From contig DATGZX010000041.1 of NCBI GenBank assembly GCA_035296965.1, positions 1 through 53,829 on the forward strand: a stretch of 53,829 bases of DNA. The letters run 5' to 3'. The first letter of the stretch is position 1. Each line of letters begins with the position of its first letter. Below the pieces are notes generated by a model, which worked only from the letters and a program-made list of their open reading frames with translations, had not been told where the DNA came from and did no database searches. Of this stretch, positions 43,699-52,548 are shown one piece after another. The position numbers were made by a program, and so were the translations under genes. Origin of the DNA: DATGZX01 sp035296965. Lineage in GTDB: Bacteria; Planctomycetota; Planctomycetia; Gemmatales; Gemmataceae.

Positions 43699-44043
43699 AT
43701 GTTCAAAGAGTTCGGACAGCTGGCTGGTCTACTGCAGCAGCTTCCCAAGATCAAAGCTGAGATGGAGCGTCTTCAGGAGCGGCTCGGGCAAGTGGTTGCT
43801 GAGGGAGATGCGGGCGGCGGCCTCGTCAAAGTTCGAGCCAACGGCAAGTTGGAAGTCTTGAGCTACTCGATCAGCGAGGACCTGCTTGGGCAGAAGGACC
43901 GGGAGTTCGTGGAAGACCTGATCCGGGCGGCAACCAACCAGGCGCTGGACAAGGCTCGCCGGCAAGCGGCAGAGGAGACCGGTAAGATGGCGGCCGGGTT
44001 CGGCCTGCCGGCAGGTCTTGGCCTGCCGGGCTTTGCGAGTTGA
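43699..44043 (+). CDS. ybaB: Nucleoid-associated protein, YbaB/EbfC family
   Basis: 114 residues. The N-terminal helix MFKEFGQLAGLLQQLPKIKAEM, the beta part LVKVRANGKLEVLSYSISED and the helix LIRAATNQALDKARRQAAEETGKMA match the dimeric DNA-binding family, which normally is about 100-115 residues. Between dnaX (3-base gap) and recR, as in most bacteria. Confidence 0.93.
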   Translation: MFKEFGQLAGLLQQLPKIKAEMERLQERLGQVVAEGDAGGGLVKVRANGKLEVLSYSISEDLLGQKDREFVEDLIRAATNQALDKARRQAAEETGKMAAGFGLPAGLGLPGFAS

Positions 44044-44143
44044 GCACGTGCCCTAGGAGATGGAAAATCAAGATGACGCCTGACCAGGAACGTCCTGTAT
44101 TCCATTTACCGCACTCCATCCTGTGTGGTCGGGAGGAGTGAGT

Positions 44144-44746
44144 GTGGCGGCAGAGGCAATCGGGGCCATCGAGGCGCTTATCCAGGAATTCAGCAAGCTG
44201 CCTGGCATTGGACCCAAGACCGCTGAACGGTTGACGCATTATTTGCTGGGCGCGAATCGGAGCGAAGCGTTGGCCCTGGCGGAGGCATTGAGGAGGATTG
44301 GCGAAAGTATCCACCCCTGCCGGCAATGTTTCAACTTGACGGAAGGGGAGTTGTGCAGTATTTGCAGCGACCCGCGGCGCGACTCGTCCCTGATTTGTGT
44401 GGTGGAGCAGCCTCGGGACCTTGCGGCCCTGGAGCGTGCGGGGAGCTATCGAGGGCTCTATCACGTGCTGCAAGGCAAGCTGGCCCCGCTGGAGAACATG
44501 GGCCCGGAACAGTTGACCGTGGACAGTTTGGTGCGGCGCGTGGCGCGGGGCGGCGTGCAGGAAATAATTCTGGCCACGAACCCCACGCTGGAAGGAGACG
44601 GGACGGCGCTCTATGTCTCCAATCTGTTGGCCGGGACAGGAGTTCGTATTACGCGCTTGGCACGCGGATTACCGTCTGGAACCGTTTTGGAATTTGCCAA
44701 TAACCAGATGCTGGCGGATGCTTTGGAAGGCCGCCGAGTGTTTTGA
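44144..44746 (+). CDS. recR: Recombination mediator RecR
   Basis: 200 residues. Helix-hairpin-helix FSKLPGIGPKTAERLTHYLL, C4 zinc finger CRQCFNLTEGELCSIC, and the Toprim core LICVVEQPRDLAALE ... EIILATNPTLEGDGTALY. It acts with RecF/RecO in loading RecA at gaps. The GTG at 44144 follows GGGAGGAG; an earlier in-frame GTG at 44123 is rejected. Last gene of the dnaX operon, 100 bases after ybaB. Confidence 0.93.
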   Translation: MAAEAIGAIEALIQEFSKLPGIGPKTAERLTHYLLGANRSEALALAEALRRIGESIHPCRQCFNLTEGELCSICSDPRRDSSLICVVEQPRDLAALERAGSYRGLYHVLQGKLAPLENMGPEQLTVDSLVRRVARGGVQEIILATNPTLEGDGTALYVSNLLAGTGVRITRLARGLPSGTVLEFANNQMLADALEGRRVF

Positions 44747-44861
44747 AACAGAAGGAGTTTGGTCTTAGAATTCCGAGGGCCCCGTTGGCACGCAGTGGTG
44801 CCGACAAGATTTGGGCGGCGAAAATCTAAGATCTCAACATAGATCGTGGGGTTCATAGGCC

Positions 44862-46355
44862 ATGCGACTTGACACGACCATGACTCAGCGGATGGACCAG
44901 AGGATGCTTCTGGCCCCCCGCATGATTCAGTCGATGGAAATCTTGCAATTGCCGATCATGGCATTGCAAGAACGCATTCAACAAGAACTCCAGGAAAACC
45001 CTGTTCTGGAGCTGAAAGAAGTCAGCAACGACGAAACGACCGTCGATGGCGAAGCCGCGACGTCCCCGGAAACGGAGACCGAAGAACCGGCGAGCCAGGA
45101 AACGGAACTCGTCATCGACGAGGCTGGGGACAACGAGCTGGATTTCGAGCGTTTCGAGGCCATGAGCCGCGACCTCGAAGACCGCTACAGCGAGGAGCAC
45201 CGCCCCTCGCGCGGCGGCCTCGATGAAGAAGGGGACAAGAAGCACGACGCCATGCAAAACATGCCGTCGCGGCCGCAATCGCTTCAGGATTATTTGAATG
45301 AACAACTCAGTTTTCTCGATGCGACCGCCGACCAGCTACGGCTCATCCGCTTCCTGATCACGCACATTGACGAAAAAGGCTTCCTGACGGTCAACACGGA
45401 AGACATCGCCAGAAACTACGATCAGCCCGTCACCTTGGTCCAGGTAGAAGAAGCGCTGCGGGCGGTGCAGAAGCTGGAACCGGCAGGTGTTGGCGCCCGG
45501 GATCTGAAAGAATGCCTGCTGCTGCAGTTGACGCCGGAAATGCCCTATCGCGAGGCCATGCGCGTCCTGATCCTCAATCACCTTGATGATCTGGAACACA
45601 ACCGCCTGCCGATCATCCAGCGCCGGACCGGCTTCGATCTCGCCACCATCAACAAAGCGAGAGAAGCGCTCAAGCACCTGAGCCTGCGGCCGGGTGCGCG
45701 TTTCACCACGGATAATATCCCTTACGTCGTGCCGGACATCGCCGTGGAGCGCCGCGAGGACGGCGAGTATGAGGTCCGCTTGCTCGACGACTGGACGCCG
45801 AGCATTTACATCAGCCGCCGCTACCTGGAAATGTACCGGGACAAGGGCGCCGGTCCCGAAGCCAAAGAATTCTTGAAGCGCAAGATCCAGGCGGCCCAGT
45901 GGCTCATGGAATCCATTGAGCAACGCCGCAATACCCTGGAAAAGGTGACCCGGGCCATCATCCAGCATCAGCGCTCGTTCCTGGACAAGGGGCCGGAATA
46001 CATCGAGCCATTGAAGATGCAGCAGATTGCCGACTTGGTGGGCGTGCACGTCACGACGGTCAGCCGGGCCGTGGACGACAAATGGGTGCAGACGCCACGC
46101 GGCATCTTTTCACTCAAGCGCTTTTTTGGCGGCGGCACGCAGACGACCACCGGCGAAGAAGTCGCCTGGGAAACGATCAAGCAAAAGTTGCTGGAGATCA
46201 TCGAGAAAGAAGACAAAGCCAACCCGCTGTCCGACGAGGAGCTGGTCAACAAGCTGAACGAAAGCGGGTATCCGGTGGCTCGGCGCACCGTGACCAAGTA
46301 TCGCAAGATGCTCAAGATTCCATCCTCGAGACAACGCAAGGACTGGAGCGCCTGA
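44862..46355 (+). CDS. rpoN: RNA polymerase sigma-54 factor
   Basis: 497 residues. Region I, Gln- and Leu-rich, opens MRLDTTMTQRMDQRMLLAPR and IQSMEILQLPIMALQERI. An acidic region II spans about 50-125. The core-binding region follows (LNEQLSFLDATADQLRLIRF), then the HTH IADLVGVHVTTVSRAVDDKW and the RpoN box ARRTVTKYRKML near the end. It recognises -24/-12 promoters and needs enhancer-binding ATPases; none is encoded in this window. Confidence 0.95.
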   Translation: MRLDTTMTQRMDQRMLLAPRMIQSMEILQLPIMALQERIQQELQENPVLELKEVSNDETTVDGEAATSPETETEEPASQETELVIDEAGDNELDFERFEAMSRDLEDRYSEEHRPSRGGLDEEGDKKHDAMQNMPSRPQSLQDYLNEQLSFLDATADQLRLIRFLITHIDEKGFLTVNTEDIARNYDQPVTLVQVEEALRAVQKLEPAGVGARDLKECLLLQLTPEMPYREAMRVLILNHLDDLEHNRLPIIQRRTGFDLATINKAREALKHLSLRPGARFTTDNIPYVVPDIAVERREDGEYEVRLLDDWTPSIYISRRYLEMYRDKGAGPEAKEFLKRKIQAAQWLMESIEQRRNTLEKVTRAIIQHQRSFLDKGPEYIEPLKMQQIADLVGVHVTTVSRAVDDKWVQTPRGIFSLKRFFGGGTQTTTGEEVAWETIKQKLLEIIEKEDKANPLSDEELVNKLNESGYPVARRTVTKYRKMLKIPSSRQRKDWSA

Positions 46356-46472
46356 GGGCGTGGACAAAAAAGCGGGGCCGATCTGCTCCCTTAGTGGAGC
46401 GGACCAGTCGAGTGCGCTCCCCGATTTGGCACGAGCATCCTCGAGCCTCCGACTTCGAAACTCTCTCCCGCG

Positions 46473-48071
46473 ATGAATGAATTCACCGAAGAACTACGTC
46501 GCGAGGAACTGATTCTCAAAGAAGGTGGCGGCCCCAAGGCGATCGCCCGCCAACATGAGAAAGGCCGGCTGACCGCACGCGAGCGCATCGCTCACCTCCT
46601 TGATCCGCACACTAATTTCTTCGAACTCGGCCTTTGGGCGGCCTGGCGGATGTACCAGGACTGGGGCGGTGCGCCTTCGGCCGGGGTTGTGACCGGCATC
46701 GGCCGCGTGACCGGCCGGCTGGTGATGATCATCGCGAACGACGCCACGGTCAAAGCCGGTGCTTTTTTCCCGCTGACCTGCAAAAAAGTCCTGCGCGCAC
46801 AGCGCATCGCCATGGATAATCGCCTGCCTCTCGTTTATCTCGTGGACAGTGCCGGCGTTTTCCTGCCGCTCCAGGACGAGGTCTTCCCCGACGAAGATGA
46901 TTTCGGCCGCATCTTCCGCAACAACGCCGTGATCTCCGCGGCCGGCATTCCACAGTTCGCAGCGATCATGGGCAACTGCGTGGCCGGCGGCGGCTATTTG
47001 CCCGTGCTGTGCGACAAGCTGCTCATGACGGAAGGAAGCGGCCTTTACCTGGCGGGCCCAGCTTTGGTCAAAGCCGCCATTGGTCAATCCGTCAGCCACG
47101 AGGACCTGGGTGGGGCAGCCATGCACGCGGCTGTCAGCGGCACGATCGACTTCCGCGAACGCGACGATCCCGCCTGTCTGCAGCGCTTGCGCCAGCTGAT
47201 CGACGTGCTGCCAAGGGACGCGTCTTGCCTTTCCCTCGACCTGGAATCGAAACGACCCTCAAGTGATCTCTACACGTTTGCCGGTGATGGGGGCCTGAAC
47301 AGCCAGGCCCGGCAAGAGTACGACATTCGCGACCTCCTGCCCTGCATCCTCGACGCCAGGCCGTTTGACGAATACAAGGCGGAGTACGGCCAAACGCTGG
47401 TCTGTGGCTACGGCCGACTGGGCGGCGTGGCGGTGGGCGTCGTCGCCAACCAGCACAAGCGCTGCAAGCCGGCGCAGGGAGCGCTGCAATACGGCGGCGT
47501 CATTTACGTGGACAGCGCCGACAAGGCGGCACGCTTCATCATGGACTGCAACCAGGGCCGGGTGCCGATCATCTTCCTGCAGGACGTGAACGGTTTCATG
47601 GTAGGCAAGGACGCGGAGCAAGCCGGCATCATTCGCGCCGGCGCCAAGCTGGTCAACGTGATCGCCAACAGTGTCGTGCCCAAGCTGACGGTGATCCTGG
47701 GCGGCTCCTTCGGTGCCGGCAATTATGCCATGTGCGGCAAGGCGTTCGATCCACGTTTCATCTTCGCCTGGCCGAAAGCTCGCTACGCCGTCATGGGCGG
47801 CGAACAAGCCGCGAGCACACTGCTCGACGTCACAATCACCGCCCTGCGCCGCACCGGCCACGAACCCGACGCCAACGAGCTATCGGAGCTGCGCCGCAAA
47901 GTCGAGGAAGGCTATCGCGAGCAGACAGATGTGCGCTACGCGGCAGCACGCTTGTGGATCGACAAGATCATCGACCTCGCCGAGACGCGCGAAGCGCTGC
48001 TGCTCGCCCTGGAGGTCGCCACGCGCTACGACGATGGGCGGCCGTTCAAGACGGGCGTGTTGCAGGTGTGA
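46473..48071 (+). CDS. Acyl-CoA carboxylase, carboxyltransferase (beta) subunit
   Basis: 532 residues, methylcrotonyl/propionyl-CoA carboxylase beta type: RQHEKGRLTARERIAHLLD at the start, VYLVDSAGVFLPLQDEVFPD, GGYLPVLCDK, then SHEDLGGAAMHAAVSGTIDF, and in the second half FLQDVNGFMVGKDAEQAGII and GGSFGAGNYAMCGKAFDPRF. VFPDEDDFGRIFRN in particular resembles the methylcrotonyl-CoA form, which works in leucine degradation. No biotin carboxylase or biotin carrier gene is adjacent, so the partner is encoded elsewhere. The start has no strong ribosome site. Confidence 0.9.
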   Translation: MNEFTEELRREELILKEGGGPKAIARQHEKGRLTARERIAHLLDPHTNFFELGLWAAWRMYQDWGGAPSAGVVTGIGRVTGRLVMIIANDATVKAGAFFPLTCKKVLRAQRIAMDNRLPLVYLVDSAGVFLPLQDEVFPDEDDFGRIFRNNAVISAAGIPQFAAIMGNCVAGGGYLPVLCDKLLMTEGSGLYLAGPALVKAAIGQSVSHEDLGGAAMHAAVSGTIDFRERDDPACLQRLRQLIDVLPRDASCLSLDLESKRPSSDLYTFAGDGGLNSQARQEYDIRDLLPCILDARPFDEYKAEYGQTLVCGYGRLGGVAVGVVANQHKRCKPAQGALQYGGVIYVDSADKAARFIMDCNQGRVPIIFLQDVNGFMVGKDAEQAGIIRAGAKLVNVIANSVVPKLTVILGGSFGAGNYAMCGKAFDPRFIFAWPKARYAVMGGEQAASTLLDVTITALRRTGHEPDANELSELRRKVEEGYREQTDVRYAAARLWIDKIIDLAETREALLLALEVATRYDDGRPFKTGVLQV

Positions 48072-48100
48072 GAGCGTATGTTGCGAGCATAATGCGCTCT
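48071..48100. terminator. Possible bidirectional hairpin between converging genes
   Basis: AGAGCG (48071-48076) pairs with CGCTCT (48095-48100), extended by TATG with CATA and a bulge. It lies just after the carboxyltransferase stop and 30 bases before the stop of the converging WD40 gene. Weak stem. Confidence 0.35.
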
Positions 48101-48130
48101 TCACTTACAAAGCCTTGCATATCCAAGAAT

Positions 48131-50029
48131 TCACTGGCCACCGGACGCAGCAACCTTCCATACCTTTACAACCTGATCCCAACCTCCCGCAGCCAGGCTC
48201 TTGCCGTCCGGTGAAAAAGCCAGGCATAGGATCCAGCCGGCCTCGCCTTTAATGGTTCTCTGTTCCCGGCTCGAAGAAATGTCCCAGATCTTGACGGTCT
48301 GGTCGTAGCTTCCCGAGGCCAATGATTTGCCATTTGGGGAGAATCCCAGGCAATGGACGCGGTCGGAGTGACCCTTAAGGGTCGTGCGTTCCTTGCCGGT
48401 GCGGGCGTCCCAGAGCTTGATCGTTCGGTCCCAACTGCCGGTGGCGATGGTTTGCCCGTCGGAAGCAAAGGCAACAGCGTGGATCGCATCGGCATGGCCG
48501 CGGAGGATTGCTTGTTCCCGTTTGGCTGCCAGATTCCAAATCCGGGCTGTAAGGTCGCTGCTTCCCGATATCAAGGTCTTGCCGTCGGGAGAAAAAGCCA
48601 GGCATTGCACGCTGCCATCGTGGCTGGTGAGCGTGGCTGCCAACTTTCCTGTATCCACGTTCCATAACCGCACCGTCAGGTCGGCGCTGCCCGTCGCGAG
48701 CAACTTGCCGTCGGGAGAAAAAGCCAGGCACGTCACCGCCCCGGTGTGTCCTTTAAGAACGCTTCGTTCTTGCCAGGTTTGGGTGTCCCAGAGTTTCACG
48801 CTCGCGTCCTGGCCGGCTGATGCGAGAAGCTTGCCGTTCGTCGCGAAGGCCAGAGCGAGGACGGTTCTTGCGTCGCCTGAGAGGGTCTTGCGCAGCTCGC
48901 CGCTAGCGAGGTCCCAAAGTTTGATGGTCTTGTCGGAACTGCCGCTCGCCAAGGTTGCCCCGTCCGGGGAATAGGCGACCGCGTAGATGGCATCATTGTG
49001 ACCGCTCAGCGTCAATAATTCAGGGGTCGAAGCGGTATTCCAAAGCCGTATGGTTCCATCTGTCGTCCCGGTCGCGAAGCCGTTCTTTTTGGGAGAGCAG
49101 GCGAGCGCCGTTACCAAGTTGCCATCACTCGGCAGCGACGAGATTTGCTGGCCGGTCAATACATCCCAGCTCTTGACCGTCTTATCCTGACTCGCCGAAT
49201 ACAGGACCTTGCCTTGTGCGTCGAAAGCGATGGCAGTGATCCCTTTCGAATGTTGTTCCAGCGTTGTCTCGACCTTCCCCGTATCGACATCCCAAAGGTT
49301 GATCTTGCCGTCGAAGCCACCCGTGGCCAGGGTCTTGCCGTCGGGGCTATAGGCGACGGCATAAATGGGGGCCCTGTGCTCGCGGAGGGTAGCCCGCGCA
49401 GTGCCGCTGGCCAGGTCCCAGAGAATGGCGGTACGATCCTGGCTGCCCGAGGCGACAGTTTTGCCGTCCGGGGCAAAGGCCACACTGACGACCAGGAAGA
49501 GGTGGCCGTGCATGATCGCCAGCGATTGCCCGGTGCTCGTATCCCACAGGCGTACGGTCTTGTCCTCGCCTCCCGAGACAAGCTTTTTGCCGTTAGGGGC
49601 AAAGGCCACCGAGTACACAATGCCGCGGTGGCCGGCGCATTGAATGCGTGGTTGCCCTGTGCGCGCATCCCAGAGCCTGATTGTGGAATCCTCGCCGCCG
49701 GTGGCAAGGGTCGCGCCGTCGGTCGAAAATGCCACGGAGTAAACTGCCCCTTTATGTCCATTCAAGAGCAGGCGCTGCTGCTTGGTGGCCACGTTCCACA
49801 AGCGCACGGTTCCGTCAATACCCGCACTGGCGAGCGTTTGGCCGTCGGGTGAATAGGCAAGCGCCCAGACCGTGCTGGTGTGTCCCTTGAGAGGCGTCTG
49901 GCTGGGAACTGAACCTGCTTCCCCTGGCTCGCGCCCCGCCTGTGTCGCGATGGCGGGTGGCATCTCTGCCAACGAGCCGGAAGCAATGCAGGCGGCGAGC
50001 AAAAGGGAACGAGCGGCACATCTTCTCAT
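48131..50029 (-). CDS. Secreted WD40 protein with fourteen repeats
   Basis: About 632 residues: a signal peptide (MRRCAARSLLLAACIASGSL), a short linker, and 14 WD40 repeats of about 42 residues from near residue 50 to the end, for example LKGHTSTVWALAYSPDGQTL with LWNVAT, the last being IKGEAGWILCLAFSPDGKSL with VWKVAA. Fourteen blades suit two seven-bladed propellers side by side, with no other domain. Two blades have lost the GH dipeptide (SD in the seventh, GD in the ninth). Likely a periplasmic protein-binding scaffold. I use the ATG at 50029 rather than the TTG two codons upstream. Confidence 0.9.
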   Translation of the reverse strand: MRRCAARSLLLAACIASGSLAEMPPAIATQAGREPGEAGSVPSQTPLKGHTSTVWALAYSPDGQTLASAGIDGTVRLWNVATKQQRLLLNGHKGAVYSVAFSTDGATLATGGEDSTIRLWDARTGQPRIQCAGHRGIVYSVAFAPNGKKLVSGGEDKTVRLWDTSTGQSLAIMHGHLFLVVSVAFAPDGKTVASGSQDRTAILWDLASGTARATLREHRAPIYAVAYSPDGKTLATGGFDGKINLWDVDTGKVETTLEQHSKGITAIAFDAQGKVLYSASQDKTVKSWDVLTGQQISSLPSDGNLVTALACSPKKNGFATGTTDGTIRLWNTASTPELLTLSGHNDAIYAVAYSPDGATLASGSSDKTIKLWDLASGELRKTLSGDARTVLALAFATNGKLLASAGQDASVKLWDTQTWQERSVLKGHTGAVTCLAFSPDGKLLATGSADLTVRLWNVDTGKLAATLTSHDGSVQCLAFSPDGKTLISGSSDLTARIWNLAAKREQAILRGHADAIHAVAFASDGQTIATGSWDRTIKLWDARTGKERTTLKGHSDRVHCLGFSPNGKSLASGSYDQTVKIWDISSSREQRTIKGEAGWILCLAFSPDGKSLAAGGWDQVVKVWKVAASGGQ

Positions 50030-50126
50030 AGACAAATGAGCCTTCAGAGAAGCGACAGTTCAAAGATAAAGCCCGGTTGAACGCCGTTCGGGCGGGGAAA
50101 CGCGGAATGGACCCGCGCTCCATGTT

Positions 50127-50531
50127 TCACTTGCCTGCGTACGCCGCGTAGCAATTCTCGGTCTCCCAGAGCTGCACCTCCGTGACCGGGAATCCCTGGC
50201 CAGCAGTGTAATCATAGATGAGCCGGGCGATATTTTCCGCAGTTGGATTGACCTTCATGACAAATACCGGCTCGCCCTCCTGGCGAAAGAACGGCAACAT
50301 GGGGTCGTCCTCATGGAGCAGCATCTTGTGGTCGAGCGTGTCGTCGATCCAGCTCTGGACAATACGCTTGATGTGCGAAAAATCCATGACCATGCCCTGG
50401 GGGTCGAGATTGGGGGCTGCGAGCGTGATCACCGCCCGGCCATTGTGTCCGTGCAGATGCCGGCATTTGCCGTCATAATTCAATAAGCGATGCCCGTAGC
50501 AAAACGTTAGCTCGCGTGTCACGCTGTACAT
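50127..50531 (-). CDS. queD: 6-carboxytetrahydropterin synthase (QueD-like)
   Basis: 134 residues of the PTPS/QueD family. LTFCYGHRLLN and CRHLHGHNGRAV supply the zinc-binding His residues and a Cys near the catalytic position. GMVMDFSHIKRIVQSWIDDTLDHKML and NPTAENIARLIYDY complete the pattern. It makes 6-carboxytetrahydropterin for 7-deazaguanine (queuosine) synthesis. The ATG at 50531 follows GGAGGA. The stop of queC lies 13 bases inside this gene's start, so the two are translationally coupled. queE and folE are not seen here. Confidence 0.88.
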   Translation of the reverse strand: MYSVTRELTFCYGHRLLNYDGKCRHLHGHNGRAVITLAAPNLDPQGMVMDFSHIKRIVQSWIDDTLDHKMLLHEDDPMLPFFRQEGEPVFVMKVNPTAENIARLIYDYTAGQGFPVTEVQLWETENCYAAYAGK

Positions 50532-51244
50532 GGTTCCTCCGCGTCGTATTCGGTCTCGTCGGGCAGAGAGGCATTCGCGAAAGCCCCGCGCCGCTCCGCG
50601 CACTTGTTGCAGCGCCCGCAATGCCGGCCCCGGACAGGCTGGATGCAGGAGAAGCTCCACTGCAAGGGCAGGCCCCGGCCGCGCTGCATGACTTCCGTCT
50701 TGCTCAGCGTGGCGTAGGGGCGCAGGATGCGAACATTTCCGCCCACGGCCTGGTTGACGGCCTCTTGATAGGCTTTAAAGAACTTGGGCGTTGCATCGGG
50801 AAACGGATTCCCCTTGAGCGTGGCAAGGGCCACGGCGGGCACGTCATGTACGTGACACCACAGGAGCGCTTTTGCCAGCAAAAGCACATTCCGGCCCGGC
50901 AAGTAAACAGCCGAATCGGGAGAATCAGCGTCCGGTACTTGCCTGCCTGTGACACTCCAGTGCGCTCCATACAGGTCTGTCACCGGCAGGTCGAGGAATT
51001 GGACGGGCTGCAGACCTGGTTTGGCGATGCGTCGCAGAAATTCGTGTAAATGGTCCTGCTCGGTAGATTCCCAGGAGAGGCCGCCACGGACGTAAATCGG
51101 GTGGACCACGACTTGCGCCGATAGCAATTCTCCGATCAAAACACAGCTATCGAGGCCGCCGCTGGCCAGGACAGCGACCGGATTGCCGGCGACCTCCTCG
51201 GTGAGTGGACTCTTCTGAGTCATTGCATCAGCAGAAACTCGCAT
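50519..51244 (-). CDS. queC: 7-cyano-7-deazaguanine synthase (QueC-like)
   Basis: 241 residues. The PP-loop is VLASGGLDSCVL (SGGxDS), YLPGRNVLLLAKALLW is the second family motif, and the C-terminus FSCIQPVRGRHCGRCNKC holds the zinc cysteines. It converts 7-carboxy-7-deazaguanine to preQ0 with ATP and ammonia. Between the SGG and YLPGRN regions it differs from E. coli QueC, as ExsB-type members do. Start: ATG at 51244, or ATG at 51223 after seven codons; neither has a good ribosome site. Confidence 0.87.
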   Translation of the reverse strand: MRVSADAMTQKSPLTEEVAGNPVAVLASGGLDSCVLIGELLSAQVVVHPIYVRGGLSWESTEQDHLHEFLRRIAKPGLQPVQFLDLPVTDLYGAHWSVTGRQVPDADSPDSAVYLPGRNVLLLAKALLWCHVHDVPAVALATLKGNPFPDATPKFFKAYQEAVNQAVGGNVRILRPYATLSKTEVMQRGRGLPLQWSFSCIQPVRGRHCGRCNKCAERRGAFANASLPDETEYDAEEPCTA

Positions 51245-51563
51245 TCCGCCTATTTTACGGTATGCTTGGGCGGCGGGGAGGGAACAAGCAAACTCGGGCC
51301 TGGTTCAGGGAGGAGTCTATTCGGGCGGCGCGGTTCTGTGGCGGCAAATTTTTAATTTGCCGAAAAGTCCGGCAAGTTAAAAACTTGCCGCCACGGAAAC
51401 TGTGACCCCGCTTTGGGCCATGCCCGGAACCGCGTCGATCTGCCCGACCTGAGTGCGTTTGTGGCCTTTCCGTCATCCGTGCCGCTCGAGTGAATCCTGC
51501 CTTCGCGTTGACGCATTCCCGCACCGCTTTCTATGATGTGCATGCCCTTGGGAGAAACCTCTG
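51245..51563. other. Intergenic region between queC and murB
   Basis: 319 bases holding the double-hairpin palindrome at 51338-51394 and otherwise no gene or RNA that I recognise. Promoters of the divergent queC and murB should be here; none is clear. Confidence 0.4.
51338..51394. repeat. REPIN-like double-hairpin palindrome
   Basis: The outer arms GTGGCGGCAA (51338-51347) and TTGCCGCCAC (51385-51394) pair. Inside, CGGCAAATT-TTT-AATTTGCCG (51342-51362) and CGGCAAGT-TAAAA-ACTTGCCG (51370-51390) form two hairpins in inverted order. The layout is that of the element at 5513-5568, but the sequence differs, so it is another family. Confidence 0.75.
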
Positions 51564-52460
51564 ATGTCCAATGGCTCGAAGGCAAAGGCTTTTGAAGAAT
51601 TTGACGCGATCATCCTGCGCGATGTACCGCTCGCTCCCTACACCTATCTGAAGGTGGGTGGACCGGCGGAGATGCTCGTTCACCCACGCTCCCGTGAGGA
51701 ATTGGCAGGGGTGGTGCGTCTCGCCTGCAAGAATGGCGTCCCTTTGCGCGTTTTGGGCAACGGCTGCAACATCCTCGTGCGCGACGAAGGACTTCGGGGC
51801 GTCGTGCTCCGGTTAAGCGAGCCTGCATTCACAGAGATTACCGTCGAGGGCAGGAGGGTCCGGGCTGGGGCGGGAGCCGCCTTGTCCGCTCTGATCTCCG
51901 AATCGGCACGGCACGGCCTGGCAGGCCTGGAGTCGCTCGTCGGCATCCCCGGGACGATCGGCGGCGCGCTGCGCTGCAACGCGGGCGACCGCGCAGGCGA
52001 GATTGGACAGCATGTTCGCCAGGTCGAAATCCTCGATGAAAGTGGACAAACTCACGTTCGCGAGCGGGACGAACTGCGTTTTGCATACCGGTCCAGCAAT
52101 CTGGACGATGCCGTCCTCCTGTCGGCCGATTTCGAATTGGAGACCGACAAGCTCGATGCCATCGTCAGACGCTTGCGCAGGGCATGGATTCAGCGCAAAG
52201 CAAATCAACCCTTGAGTTTTCAGCCCGCCGGCCGGGTCTTCAAGAACCCCCGTGGCCTTAGCGCTGCTTTGCTCATTACCCAGGCCGGCTTGATCGGCAC
52301 ACGCGTAGGTGGAGCGGAGATCAGCGAACGCGATGCCAACTTCATCGTCGCTCAGCCTGGTACCAGTTCCCGCGATGCACTGCGTCTCATCGATTTAGTC
52401 CGCAGCAAGGTGAAGGAACGCTCGGGAATCGATCTCGAGCTGGAAATTGCCGTCTGGTGA
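51564..52460 (+). CDS. murB: UDP-N-acetylenolpyruvoylglucosamine reductase (MurB)
   Basis: 298 residues. FAD part: TYLKVGGPAEMLVHP, GNGCNILVRDEG, ESLVGIPGTIGGALRCNAGD. Substrate part: FAYRSSNL (Arg176) and final ELEIAVW (Glu294). It reduces UDP-GlcNAc-enolpyruvate to UDP-MurNAc in cell-wall synthesis. The proton-donor Ser expected in AGSVFKNP is replaced by Arg224 (PAGRVFKNP). The start ATG at 51564 follows GGGAGAAA. The ftsQ-like gene follows by 88 bases, a remnant of the division and cell-wall cluster. Confidence 0.92.
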   Translation: MSNGSKAKAFEEFDAIILRDVPLAPYTYLKVGGPAEMLVHPRSREELAGVVRLACKNGVPLRVLGNGCNILVRDEGLRGVVLRLSEPAFTEITVEGRRVRAGAGAALSALISESARHGLAGLESLVGIPGTIGGALRCNAGDRAGEIGQHVRQVEILDESGQTHVRERDELRFAYRSSNLDDAVLLSADFELETDKLDAIVRRLRRAWIQRKANQPLSFQPAGRVFKNPRGLSAALLITQAGLIGTRVGGAEISERDANFIVAQPGTSSRDALRLIDLVRSKVKERSGIDLELEIAVW

Positions 52461-52548
52461 TCGTCCCCTGACAAGTGCCTGAGGGACTTAGGCGAATCTC
52501 TTCTGCGCGCCTCCCGATCCTGAGTCTTCTGCTTTCGAGGACCATTGC

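Noticed and set aside
44778..44800. TTGGCACGCAGTGGTGC upstream of rpoN as a sigma-54 promoter
   Set aside because: The GG to GC spacing is wrong by one base and the -12 element reads GGTG rather than TTGC.
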